Assembly: GCF_004138215.1 (NCBI RefSeq)
Contig: NZ_RYYS01000043.1
Location: 62,001 to 126,000, forward strand
Reading direction: 5' to 3'
DNA length: 64,000 bases
DNA from: Anaerophilus nitritigenes
Lineage (GTDB): Bacteria > Bacillota > Clostridia > Peptostreptococcales > Thermotaleaceae
Positions 36,429-44,750 of the stretch are shown here, one piece after another; the first letter of the stretch is position 1, and the number at the start of each line of letters is the position of its first letter. The position numbers were made by a program, and so were the translations under genes. A model generated the notes under the pieces. That model was not told the DNA's origin. It saw only the letters and a program-made list of their open reading frames with translations, and ran no database searches.

Positions 36429-36457
36429 TTATATGTATCCTATGTACTTATTTTCAA
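36429..36457 (-). promoter_or_regulatory. Candidate sigma-A promoter of lon
   Basis: TTGAAA and ATATAA are separated by 17 bases on the minus strand. No CIRCE or CtsR heat-shock operator is visible next to it. Confidence 0.5.
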
Positions 36458-36596
36458 ACTCTTTCTTATAGTACATTATTATATAGAAAGAGGGTTTTTT
36501 TTTCAACGTTTTTCCATAATGATAAAATTTTTTAAAAATAAAATGGACAAAGCTTCATGATCATACATATAATTTTACAAAAGAGGAGGTGTATAG

Positions 36597-36842
36597 ATGC
36601 ATTGTTATCCATCTAATTATGATTTATTCTTAAGATACCAAAGATGTCTTTATCATGTCCTACAGCTTCAATATATTAATTATCAACAATATCAACAATT
36701 AAAACAATATCCCCCTTTTGCTACTCTTTCTGAACAAGAATTAGAAAAAATAAAACAATTAGAAAAAGATTTAAACAATAAATATTATTTGATTGCATTT
36801 GAACGAACAGTTAAAAACCTTATGAATAAACTTTATATGTAA
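36597..36842 (+). CDS. Small Tyr/Gln-rich hypothetical protein
   Basis: This 81-residue protein has no family I recognise. It is rich in Tyr, Gln and Leu ('INYQQYQQLKQYPPF' in the middle), with no signal peptide or membrane helix. A helical C-terminal half ends in 'KNLMNKLYM'. The ATG follows AGAGGAGGTG, so it is very likely expressed. Tyr/Gln-rich small proteins occur in spore coats of this group, but there is no direct evidence for that here. Confidence 0.7.
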   Translation: MHCYPSNYDLFLRYQRCLYHVLQLQYINYQQYQQLKQYPPFATLSEQELEKIKQLEKDLNNKYYLIAFERTVKNLMNKLYM

Positions 36843-36844
36843 AC

Positions 36845-36868
36845 AAAGCCACCCAAACGGGTGGTTTC
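36845..36868 (+). terminator. Hairpin between convergent genes at 36842/36877
   Basis: AGCCACCC / GGGTGGTTT with a 4-base loop lies between the two stop codons. T runs are weak on both strands. Confidence 0.6.
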
Positions 36869-36876
36869 ATCATTTT

Positions 36877-37218
36877 TTATTTCTTTTTATATAAAGTAAG
36901 TTCTATTTTATCTTGTGTAAAATTCACTTCCCCTTTATCAATCATCATCCCTATCAAAGTAAGTTCTGTATCCATATCACAAGCTCCTGCAAGCTCCCAA
37001 TAATATTCTTCCATCTCTTCTTGTTTTGGAGCTTCTAAATATCGAATCAACTCTTCTATTCTATTTTCTTGTCCTTTTGTATAATTACTTTTTAGAAAAA
37101 TCTTATAAAACTCCTCTTCATCTTTTAAATGAACTTCAATATCTGTAGCACCTATTAAGAAAAAATAATTTAACATCTCGTCTACAATCTTACTGATCCT
37201 TTGTTTAGTGTGTTTCAT
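36877..37218 (-). CDS. Hypothetical protein coupled to DUF1576 gene
   Basis: This 113-residue protein is of no family I recognise. It is soluble, with a first helix 'HTKQRISKIVDEMLNYFFLIGATDIEV', an alternating strand-helix pattern and an acidic middle. The layout suggests a small alpha/beta fold. It overlaps the end of the DUF1576 membrane protein gene by 14 bases, so the two are translationally coupled and may act together. The ATG at 37218 has GAAGGG 10 bases upstream. A TTG six bases earlier is an alternative. Confidence 0.75.
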   Translation of the reverse strand: MKHTKQRISKIVDEMLNYFFLIGATDIEVHLKDEEEFYKIFLKSNYTKGQENRIEELIRYLEAPKQEEMEEYYWELAGACDMDTELTLIGMMIDKGEVNFTQDKIELTLYKKK

Positions 37219-38509
37219 GATCAATCATCCCTTCTTGTCTAAAAGCTTGAATGACAGGTAGTAATACTGCTGCTACAATACCTGCGGCAAAACCATTATT
37301 ATAAAGATTTAATCCTCCATGCAAAATACCTACATTTAATACTACTGATGAATGAATAAAACCTGCTAAAACACCATATTTCCATCCAAATTCTCCTGCA
37401 ATAGGAGCTAGTGACGTTCCAAATAAAGCTGCAAGCAAAATAGAAGCATCATTTATACTCCACATTTTTGTAAGAGCTCCAATATAAACACCTATCCATA
37501 TAGGAATAATATTTTTAGAGTGTTTTCCAAATGCTCCAAATCCTGATACTGTCAAAATTCCTCCAATAGTAGGTCCATTTAAATCTCCTCCTACTAAAAG
37601 AATATATATAGTTGATAATAAACCATTTATACCCATATTTATTAAGGTAGGAGCAAATCCCTCTAACAATATAAAGTCTGTAATCAATCTTCCTTCATAT
37701 TTCATAATATCTTTTACTCTTTTAAAAGATTTATCATTAAAGTAAAATCCAATACAAATCATAGATGAAAACATAAAAAATAAAAATACAGATAAAATTT
37801 TATTATTTCCTGTAGTCCATATAAATTGCATATGTGGTTCAAATCCATATGACTTAAATACAGAAACAAATATAGTTCCAATCATTCCTGCTGTAAAACC
37901 TATATTATATAAGTCAAATCCTTGATGAACCTTCATCATATAAGCAGATAACGGTGGTAAAATAAACCCTATACTGACTCCAACTATACTTCCAATCACT
38001 ATTCTTCCATAAATAGAAAAATGAGTATAAAAAAACATTTCTGTAACTATAGGTGCCATAGCTGTTCCAAATAAAGCTACATAGATATATTTTAAAAATT
38101 TATCCTTTTGTACTTTTGCATATAAATAGACACCCACTACAATAAACCATACATTAAATAAATTTTTACCAAAAAAACTAAAACCTAGTATTAAAAATAA
38201 AGAAGCCATAGTAGCTCCACTAAAATAAATTTTAAAATGATATAACATCCATACAAATATAAGTGTTAATAGTCCTGAATTAACAAAAGCAGCTCCCATA
38301 CCTCCTACTCCAATATAGTCTGTAATTAAAGTATCTGGTTGTAGAATAATTTTATAAATTCCATTTAATATGTTTTGAGGAGAATCTACCAATAATCCAA
38401 ATACTATTAAATACATACAGTATCCTGCTGTAATTAAATATCTATTTTGATTGCTTACCTTATATTTTTTTATAATAGATTCTGTTTTATCAAATTTCAT
38501 ACGATACAC
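37205..38509 (-). CDS. DUF1576 membrane protein with internal duplication
   Basis: The 434-residue polytopic protein matches the DUF1576 family, whose function is unknown. Its two halves repeat each other. 'LFGTAMAPIVTEM' (first half) matches 'LFGTSLAPIAGEF' (second), 'HQGFDLYNIGFTAGMIG' matches 'HGGLNLYNNGFAAGIVA', and 'FFGKNLFNVWFIVVGVYLYA' matches 'AFGKHSKNIIPIWIGVYIGA'. Duplicated membrane halves are typical of transporters and channels. The likely start is GTG at 38509 with AGGAG 4 bases upstream. An ATG three codons later is possible. The downstream small protein overlaps its end. Confidence 0.85.
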   Translation of the reverse strand: MYRMKFDKTESIIKKYKVSNQNRYLITAGYCMYLIVFGLLVDSPQNILNGIYKIILQPDTLITDYIGVGGMGAAFVNSGLLTLIFVWMLYHFKIYFSGATMASLFLILGFSFFGKNLFNVWFIVVGVYLYAKVQKDKFLKYIYVALFGTAMAPIVTEMFFYTHFSIYGRIVIGSIVGVSIGFILPPLSAYMMKVHQGFDLYNIGFTAGMIGTIFVSVFKSYGFEPHMQFIWTTGNNKILSVFLFFMFSSMICIGFYFNDKSFKRVKDIMKYEGRLITDFILLEGFAPTLINMGINGLLSTIYILLVGGDLNGPTIGGILTVSGFGAFGKHSKNIIPIWIGVYIGALTKMWSINDASILLAALFGTSLAPIAGEFGWKYGVLAGFIHSSVVLNVGILHGGLNLYNNGFAAGIVAAVLLPVIQAFRQEGMIDHETH

Positions 38510-38660
38510 ATCTCTCCTTTTTATAGATTTTTTATTGTATATCTCTATTTTCTTTGATTTAATCTATATACTTTGATATTAACAGATTTTATTCATTTTT
38601 TAAAGTTTTTCTTCTATTATTATATATAATTTCGTTTTTTCTTTATATTTTCAATTTATT

Positions 38661-40328
38661 TTAAAGTTGTTTTTTTATTTCTTCTATTATATTTTTGATA
38701 CAATCTTCTTCAAAAGGAGATTGTATTTTCCCTATATTTACAAGTTCTAAAAATGATTTGCTACCTCCTACTTTACATATATTTATGTAATTTTTCCATG
38801 CACTTTGAAAATCTTTTTTAGATTGAATAAAAAACTGTAATGCACAAATTCCTGCTAATACATAATCAATATAATAAAATGGATTTTTAAAAATATGTCC
38901 TTGTTGATGCCAATAAGCTCCGTGTTTTAAATACTCATTTTCTCCATAGTTTCTATAAGGAATGTATTCATTTTCTAATTTCATCCACAAATATTTTCTC
39001 TCTTTCATAGAAATATTTGGATTTTCATAAATATAGTGTTGAAATTCATCTACTAATGCTCCATAAGGAATAAAATGTAAAAATTCTCTTAAATGAACTT
39101 GTCTATATTCATCTGCATTTACAAAAAAATTATCCATATAAGGATATGTAAAAAATTCCATACTCATCCCATGAATTTCACATGCATCCAATGTTGGAAA
39201 ATTATATTCAGAAATGAAATAATCTCGACTTAAATACATTTGAAGAGCATGACCTGCTTCATGGGTAAGTACATCTATATCATCTGCTGTTCCATTAAAA
39301 TTTGCAAAAATGAAAGGTGTTTGATAGTTTTTTATATAAGTACAAAATCCAGCAGGAGATTTTCCTGTTTTACTTAATACATCTAATAAATTATTTTTGA
39401 TCATATGTTCAAAAAAGCATTTTGTTTCCTTCGATAAATCCTCATACATTTTTAGTCCTTTATGTAAAATTTCATCTGCATCTAACTTTAATTTTACGTT
39501 TCCTTCTTTAAAATAAATAAGTTCATCATAATAATATAACTTATTTAACCCTAATCTTTCTCTTTGTTCTTCTCTTAATTTATTACTCAAAGGAACAATA
39601 TATTTTTTAATTTTATGTCTTAAATTTTCAATCATCTCTTGATTATAATCTACTCTCAGCATTCTGTCATAACCTAATTGTACAAAATTTTTATATCCCA
39701 TACTTTGAGCCATTTGATTTCTTATTTTTACCAATTTATCATACATTTCATCAAAACATTTTTCATGTTTCATAAAAAAATTATATTTTTGATCTACACC
39801 TTTCTTTCTTGTATTTCTATCTATATCCATTTGAAATGATCTCATTTGAGGTAGAGTTTGATATTCTCCTTTAAAATATATTTTTGCTGAGGATAATAGT
39901 TTTGTATACTCACTCATCAACTGATTTTCCATCTTAAGATCTTTTAAAATTTTAAAAGATACTATATTTTTTTTCATATGAGCAATTTTAAAAAGTTGAC
40001 TTCCCCATTTCTTTTCTAAGTCATTTTTATATTTTGCTCTTGTTAACGCCTTATAATATTTTGAAACTAAATTTTCATAAATAGGAGTATATTCATCAAA
40101 AAAATTTTGTTCTTCTTTATAAAAACAATCTTTTGTATCTATACAATGACGAATATACACAATAGTTTTCATACTTTCAAATTCATTTCTTAATTGATTG
40201 ATCTTTTGTAAAAATCTATCTTCTTCCTCAAAACTTTGTGCATCATGAAATTTTTGAAGTAAATCATTAAATTTTTCTTCATACTTTTTTATATTTGGCC
40301 TTTTATAAATATATGCACTAAATTTCAT
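38661..40328 (-). CDS. M3-family oligoendopeptidase
   Basis: The 555-residue protein is a zinc metallopeptidase of the M3/PepF group. The zinc motif is in 'LTHEAGHALQMYLSRDY' (HExxH) with the downstream Glu in 'DACEIHGMSMEFF', and the late Tyr/His substrate-binding block is in 'QQGHIFKNPFYYIDY'. It probably degrades short peptides in the cytoplasm. GGTGAGG precedes the ATG. It is a single gene; the neighbour upstream on this strand is the MetT-like transporter, whose terminator lies between them. Confidence 0.92.
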   Translation of the reverse strand: MKFSAYIYKRPNIKKYEEKFNDLLQKFHDAQSFEEEDRFLQKINQLRNEFESMKTIVYIRHCIDTKDCFYKEEQNFFDEYTPIYENLVSKYYKALTRAKYKNDLEKKWGSQLFKIAHMKKNIVSFKILKDLKMENQLMSEYTKLLSSAKIYFKGEYQTLPQMRSFQMDIDRNTRKKGVDQKYNFFMKHEKCFDEMYDKLVKIRNQMAQSMGYKNFVQLGYDRMLRVDYNQEMIENLRHKIKKYIVPLSNKLREEQRERLGLNKLYYYDELIYFKEGNVKLKLDADEILHKGLKMYEDLSKETKCFFEHMIKNNLLDVLSKTGKSPAGFCTYIKNYQTPFIFANFNGTADDIDVLTHEAGHALQMYLSRDYFISEYNFPTLDACEIHGMSMEFFTYPYMDNFFVNADEYRQVHLREFLHFIPYGALVDEFQHYIYENPNISMKERKYLWMKLENEYIPYRNYGENEYLKHGAYWHQQGHIFKNPFYYIDYVLAGICALQFFIQSKKDFQSAWKNYINICKVGGSKSFLELVNIGKIQSPFEEDCIKNIIEEIKKQL

Positions 40329-40374
40329 TTCCTCACCATCCTAAATTTATTCATTTATATAATTTACTAAAGAA

Positions 40375-40401
40375 TAAAAAGCCCCAATCTTAAATTGGGG
40401 T
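40375..40401 (-). terminator. Terminator of the MetT-like gene
   Basis: CCCCAAT / ATTGGGG with a 5-base loop is followed by CTTTTTATT on the minus strand, directly after the stop. Confidence 0.8.
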
Positions 40402-41720
40402 TATTTTTCAAATTTTAGATCTTTTATAGAATTCTCTTTAATTCTTGGGATTCCAAATACAATTGCAAGTATTACACAAATACCCATTAAATAAGGATAA
40501 TATAAATATCTCATAATAGACAAAGATGATATTTCAGCTACACTAGCTGCAACTAAAAGTTGGGCTCCATAAGGGATAATCCCTTGACAAAAACATGAAA
40601 AAGTATCTAGCAAACTTGCTGATCTCTTAGGATCAATATCATATTTATCTGCAATATCTTTTGCAATAGGCCCTGCCATTACAATAGCAATAGTATTATT
40701 AGCAGTGCAAATATCTACAATTCCTACCAAAAGAGCAATTCCAAGTTCTGCCCCTTTTTTACTTTTAATCCTTCTTGTAATAAATTCAAGTAAAAAATCT
40801 ATTCCACCATTATACTTAATAACTTCTACCATACCTCCTATTAAAATAGATATGATAATAATTTCAGACATACCCATAATTCCTTTTCCTACAGCTTGGA
40901 CAAAACCCCATATATCAAAAGCATGAGTATACATACCAACTACTCCTGCAAATAAAGTTCCTCCTACTAAAACAATCATTACATTAACTCCTAATAAGGC
41001 TCCTATTAAAACTGCTAAATACGTACATACCTTCAATAAACTATATTCATAGTTTCCATCTAGAACCATATTTCCTACATTTTTAGATGCAAATAAAATT
41101 GCGGTCATAATTGCAGCTGGCATAACAATAAAAAAATTCATCTTAAACTTATCTCTCATTTGACATCCTTGTGTTCTTGAGGCAGCGATTGTTGTATCAG
41201 AAATCATTGAAAGATTATCTCCAAACATAGCTCCACTTACAACTGCTCCTAATGCAAGTCCCATAGGAATTCCAGTTTTTTGTGCAATTCCAACTGCCAT
41301 AGGAGCAAGTGCTACAATAGTTCCTACAGAAGTACCTACAGATAGAGAAATAAAACATCCTATTATAAAAACTCCTGCAATCAGTATATTTCCTGGCAAT
41401 ATACTAAGACCTAAATTTACAGTTGAATCTACTGCTCCCATCTCTCTTGCTACTTGAGCAAAACCTCCTGCTAAAATAAAAATAATACACATTAAAATAA
41501 TATTTGGATTTCCTGCTCCTTTGCAAAACACTTCTACTTTCTCATGAATGCTGGTATTTCTATTCATGCCAATGGCTACAATACTAGCTACTAAAAAAGC
41601 TACACTTACAGGCATTTTATAAAAATCCCCTATAACAATAGATGTTGCTAGATACATTATTAGAAATACCCCTAGCGGAATCAATGCCCATATATTTCCT
41701 TTTTTTTGATTTCTATTCAT
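40401..41720 (-). CDS. NhaC-family transporter, probable methionine uptake (MetT-like)
   Basis: The 439-residue protein has about 11-12 membrane segments and the NhaC hallmark 'GDNLSMISDTTIAASRTQGC' (about 169-188). The second half carries 'DICTANNTIAIVMAGPIA'. A SAM-I riboswitch lies directly upstream on the same strand. In Firmicutes such SAM-regulated NhaC-family genes have been assigned as methionine transporters (MetT), so the role here is likely Na+-linked methionine uptake. AGGAGGTAG precedes the ATG. The functional call rests mainly on the riboswitch. Confidence 0.85.
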   Translation of the reverse strand: MNRNQKKGNIWALIPLGVFLIMYLATSIVIGDFYKMPVSVAFLVASIVAIGMNRNTSIHEKVEVFCKGAGNPNIILMCIIFILAGGFAQVAREMGAVDSTVNLGLSILPGNILIAGVFIIGCFISLSVGTSVGTIVALAPMAVGIAQKTGIPMGLALGAVVSGAMFGDNLSMISDTTIAASRTQGCQMRDKFKMNFFIVMPAAIMTAILFASKNVGNMVLDGNYEYSLLKVCTYLAVLIGALLGVNVMIVLVGGTLFAGVVGMYTHAFDIWGFVQAVGKGIMGMSEIIIISILIGGMVEVIKYNGGIDFLLEFITRRIKSKKGAELGIALLVGIVDICTANNTIAIVMAGPIAKDIADKYDIDPKRSASLLDTFSCFCQGIIPYGAQLLVAASVAEISSLSIMRYLYYPYLMGICVILAIVFGIPRIKENSIKDLKFEK

Positions 41721-41754
41721 TATTCTACCTCCTAACTTTTAATAAAAATTCGCA

Positions 41755-41786
41755 CTAAAAAACTCCTTGCAGATAATGCAAGAAGT
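41755..41786 (-). terminator. SAM riboswitch terminator
   Basis: ACTTCTTGCA / TGCAAGGAGT with a 5-base loop is followed by six T on the minus strand, between aptamer and gene. Confidence 0.85.
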
Positions 41787-41795
41787 CATCTTCCA

Positions 41796-41898
41796 TTCTT
41801 ATCTGTCAGGTAATACCTGATGGAATTAGCACCACAGAATTAAATTCTAGGTTGCTGGGTTTCATAGGGCCAGTCCCTCCACCTCTCTGGATAAGATA
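41796..41898 (-). ncRNA. SAM-I riboswitch (S-box)
   Basis: On the minus strand the conserved blocks appear in order: 'CTTATCCAGAGAGGTGGAGG', 'GACTGGCCCTATGAAACCC', 'GCAACC', 'GGTGCTAATTCC' and a closing 'GATAAGA'. P1 is formed by ATCTTAT and ATAAGAA. When SAM is bound the downstream terminator should form and transporter expression fall. Confidence 0.97.
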
Positions 41899-41922
41899 CT
41901 ATTTAATTTTTTCACTGTTGAT

Positions 41923-41951
41923 ATTATATGAAAGTTTTAAAATAAAGTCAA
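41923..41951 (-). promoter_or_regulatory. Promoter of the SAM riboswitch-MetT unit
   Basis: TTGACT and TATAAT are separated by 17 bases and lie about 25 bases before the aptamer. Confidence 0.75.
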
Positions 41952-41957
41952 TAGAAT

Positions 41958-42608
41958 TTACAAGTTGTTATTATTTACTATTTTTCCTTCACATCTATAT
42001 ATTTTAAGCCCTTGATTCATAAATTTATCCTCATATTCTGTTGTAACATTTTCAGTATCACTTTCTTTTAAATCTAATGATATATTTTTTAAATACATAC
42101 ATTCATTACTAAACTCATTTAATGAAAACTCAAATAATTTTTCATTATCCGTTTTAAAATGAATTTCACCTGTTTCTTCTAATATATTTTTATACATCTT
42201 TAAAAAATTATGGTGAGTCAATCTTCTTTTGGCCCATCTCTTTTTAGGCCAAGGATCACAAAAATTAATAAATATCTTTTGTACTTCATTTTTTTCAAAA
42301 TACTCCTGTAGTTCTTTTGCATCTCCCCATATAAAAAGTATATTCTCAAGACTCAATTCATATGCTTTTTCAACAGCTTTTAATAAAACCTCTTCTTTCA
42401 TTTCCATTCCTATAAAATTTACATTTGGATACATTTGAGCCAGAGTTGTTAAAAACTTTCCTCTTCCCATACCTAATTCTAAATAAATAGGATTTTCATT
42501 TTTAAATTTTTTTTTCCATTTTCCTTTATATAAAAAAGGATCTTGCATCACATAAGTACTATAACTAAGTAGTTTTTCATCTGCTCCTTTTTTCTTTCTT
42601 CTTCTCAT
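41958..42608 (-). CDS. trmB: tRNA (guanine-N7-)-methyltransferase
   Basis: The 216-residue protein is a complete TrmB. The SAM-binding 'YLELGMGRGKFL' comes first, then 'FIGMEMKEEVLLKA', 'FINFCDPWPKKRWAKRRL' and a late 'TEYEDKFMNQGLKIYRCEGK'. It makes m7G46 in tRNA variable loops using SAM. AAGGAGAAT precedes the ATG. It is a single gene with a promoter presumably inside the 360-base region upstream. Confidence 0.95.
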   Translation of the reverse strand: MRRRKKKGADEKLLSYSTYVMQDPFLYKGKWKKKFKNENPIYLELGMGRGKFLTTLAQMYPNVNFIGMEMKEEVLLKAVEKAYELSLENILFIWGDAKELQEYFEKNEVQKIFINFCDPWPKKRWAKRRLTHHNFLKMYKNILEETGEIHFKTDNEKLFEFSLNEFSNECMYLKNISLDLKESDTENVTTEYEDKFMNQGLKIYRCEGKIVNNNNL

Positions 42609-42969
42609 ATTATTCTCCTTCTTTTATTGATCAATCTATATTCATCATTATTCGTGCAAGCTCTTATAAACTTATATGACTATTTTATCATACTTGAAAA
42701 ATATTTTTCATTAAATCTATAGGTGAAATGATATTTTTTATTTCTTCTTGGCTTTATTTCATATTATTTTGTAATGTATACATAATTGAAAATAATATAC
42801 AAAAAATACGAGTATGCTATAATGAAATTAAGTATAATTTCGTTGCCATATTATGAAACAGTGTATCTATTTGTATATTATTTACATATAACTCAAATTT
42901 AACTTTTAATAAATTTTCAAAATTTTTATTAAGATTTTATTCTTATACTCATAATAAGGAGGGATACCA
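42609..42969. other. Divergent region between trmB and sdaAB
   Basis: This 361-base AT-rich stretch holds no gene. A -10 like TATAAT near 42818 with an upstream TATACA (16-base spacer) could drive sdaAB and would give a leader of about 145 bases. The leader has a small stem (GAAATTA / TAATTTC) but no riboswitch I recognise. Confidence 0.45.
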
Positions 42970-43650
42970 ATGAAAAATTACAGTATCTTTGATATTATGG
43001 GACCTATTATGGTTGGACCATCTAGTTCTCATACAGCTGGTGCTGCAAGGCTAGCAAAAACTGCTCGAATTATTTCTGGAGGAAATATTGAAAAGGTAAA
43101 ATTTTTACTTCATGGATCTTTTGCAAAAACATATAAAGGACATGGAACTGATAAAGCACTAGTAGCTGGTATATTACTACTAGATCCATGGGATGAAAGA
43201 CTGAAAAATTCCTTTGAATTAGCAAAAGAAGAGGGTATTTCTTTTGAATTCATAGAAACAGATTTAGGCAATGTCCATCCCAATACAGTAAAATTTATGA
43301 TTATCAAAAAAGATGGTTCTACTTCAGAAATTACAGGCTCTTCTATTGGAGGAGGAAACATTCTTATTTTTGATATTAATGGTACTTCTGTAGAATTTAC
43401 AGGAAATAATCCTACTATTATTACTAAGCATAAAGATGTTCCAGGAGTTATATGGCAGATTACAAAAGTATTATTTGAAAAAAACATTAATATTGCCAAT
43501 ATGAAAGTTTATCAAAAGAAAAAAGGTATAGAAGCTACTATGGTCATCGAAACAGATGCTCCCTTATCTAATGAAGTGATACAAGCAATAAAATCCATAT
43601 CTTTGATTGATGATGTAAAAATTATCAACCCTATGACGGAAGGAGAATAA
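42970..43650 (+). CDS. sdaAB: L-serine dehydratase, beta subunit
   Basis: The 226-residue protein opens with the SDH-beta pattern 'FDIMGPIMVGPSSSHTAGAARLA' and has 'SSIGGGNI'. It ends in an ACT domain (about 150-222, 'VPGVIWQITKVLFEKNINIANM'). With the alpha subunit it forms the oxygen-sensitive [4Fe-4S] enzyme that turns L-serine into pyruvate and ammonia. AAGGAGGG precedes the ATG. sdaAA begins 2 bases after its stop. Confidence 0.96.
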   Translation: MKNYSIFDIMGPIMVGPSSSHTAGAARLAKTARIISGGNIEKVKFLLHGSFAKTYKGHGTDKALVAGILLLDPWDERLKNSFELAKEEGISFEFIETDLGNVHPNTVKFMIIKKDGSTSEITGSSIGGGNILIFDINGTSVEFTGNNPTIITKHKDVPGVIWQITKVLFEKNINIANMKVYQKKKGIEATMVIETDAPLSNEVIQAIKSISLIDDVKIINPMTEGE

Positions 43651-43652
43651 AT

Positions 43653-44528
43653 ATGTTTGTAAATTCTGGGAAAGAATTGATAAATATCTGTAAAGAAAAA
43701 AAAATAACGATTTGGCAATATACTTTACAATCAGAATCAAAAGATAGTGGTTTAAATGAAAAAGATGTTTTTGAAAGAATGAGAAATTCTTTTAAGGTAA
43801 TGGAAGCTTCTGCTGAAGAAGCTTTACATAAAGAAGTAAAATCTTATAGCGGACTCATTGGAGGAAATGCTTTTAAACTCAATAAATATGTCCAAAATAA
43901 AAAAACTCTTACAGGAGAATTTATGGTAAAAGCAATGGCTAGAGCTCTTTCTTGTTCAGAAGTAAATGCTGCTATGGGTAGAATTGTCGCCGCTCCTACA
44001 GCTGGATCTTGCGGAATTGTTCCTGCAACGATTATTTCTGCTGGTGAGAAATTAAATTTATCTGAAGATGATATGGTCAAAGGTCTTTTAACGGCTACAG
44101 GAATAGGTATGATTATTGCTAAAAATGCTACTGTATCAGGTGCTGAGGGAGGTTGCCAAGCAGAATGTGGATCAGCTGCTGCTATGGCATCAGCTGCTGT
44201 AGTAGAGATGATGGGAGGATGTGTATCACAGGCTTTAGATGCAGCTGCTATTGTAATTAAAAATATTTTAGGACTCGTTTGTGATCCTGTAGCAGGACTA
44301 GTTGAAATTCCTTGTGCAAAGAGAAATGCATCTGGAACTGTTTCTGCTCTTACTACTGCGGATATGGTCTTAAGTGGAGTACATAGCTACATTCCTTTTG
44401 ATGATGTAGTATCTGCTATGTATGAAGTAGGAAAAAGTCTCCCATGCTCATTACGAGAAACTGCTCTTGGAGGAGTGGCTGCTACTCCTACAGGAGCAGC
44501 ACTACAAAAACAAGTGTTTGGAGAATGA
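43653..44528 (+). CDS. sdaAA: L-serine dehydratase, alpha subunit
   Basis: The 291-residue protein has the family's catalytic core 'AAPTAGSCGIVPATI' and the cysteines for the [4Fe-4S] cluster in 'EMMGGCVSQAL', 'LGLVCDPVAGLVEIPCAKRN'. Serine binds to the cluster's free iron. Its own GGAGAAT site lies at the end of sdaAB, so the two are co-translated. Together they feed pyruvate from serine, in keeping with an amino-acid-fermenting anaerobe. Confidence 0.97.
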   Translation: MFVNSGKELINICKEKKITIWQYTLQSESKDSGLNEKDVFERMRNSFKVMEASAEEALHKEVKSYSGLIGGNAFKLNKYVQNKKTLTGEFMVKAMARALSCSEVNAAMGRIVAAPTAGSCGIVPATIISAGEKLNLSEDDMVKGLLTATGIGMIIAKNATVSGAEGGCQAECGSAAAMASAAVVEMMGGCVSQALDAAAIVIKNILGLVCDPVAGLVEIPCAKRNASGTVSALTTADMVLSGVHSYIPFDDVVSAMYEVGKSLPCSLRETALGGVAATPTGAALQKQVFGE

Positions 44529-44539
44529 TTCAATCTTCT

Positions 44540-44575
44540 AACAGATAGAGTATATCCTATTCTATCTGTTTTATT
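44540..44575 (+). terminator. Terminator of sdaAB-sdaAA
   Basis: AACAGATAGA / TCTATCTGTT with an 11-base interior is followed by TTTATTATT. Confidence 0.75.
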
Positions 44576-44607
44576 ATTTATACACCAATTTTTCTTTTTC
44601 TACACAT

Positions 44608-44640
44608 TTTTAGTTTATTCATCTACTGAATAAACTAAAA
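44608..44640. repeat. 14-bp perfect inverted repeat
   Basis: TTTTAGTTTATTCA / TGAATAAACTAAAA are separated by 5 bases. They lie between the sda terminator and the pyrophosphatase gene. It may be a second terminator, an operator or a leader hairpin. No copy elsewhere in the window was noticed. Confidence 0.7.
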
Positions 44641-44750
44641 ATGTTGAAACCTAACGAGTACAATGATAAAATATATAAATATTTTAATAAATGTAATCAA
44701 ATCATAAAACTATTTATATCATTTTTAAAAGAACTAGAAAGAGGTGTATT

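Noticed and set aside
36225-36560. 111-codon plus-strand frame across the lon start
   Set aside because: It is mostly antisense to lon and crosses the lon promoter, with no ribosome site.
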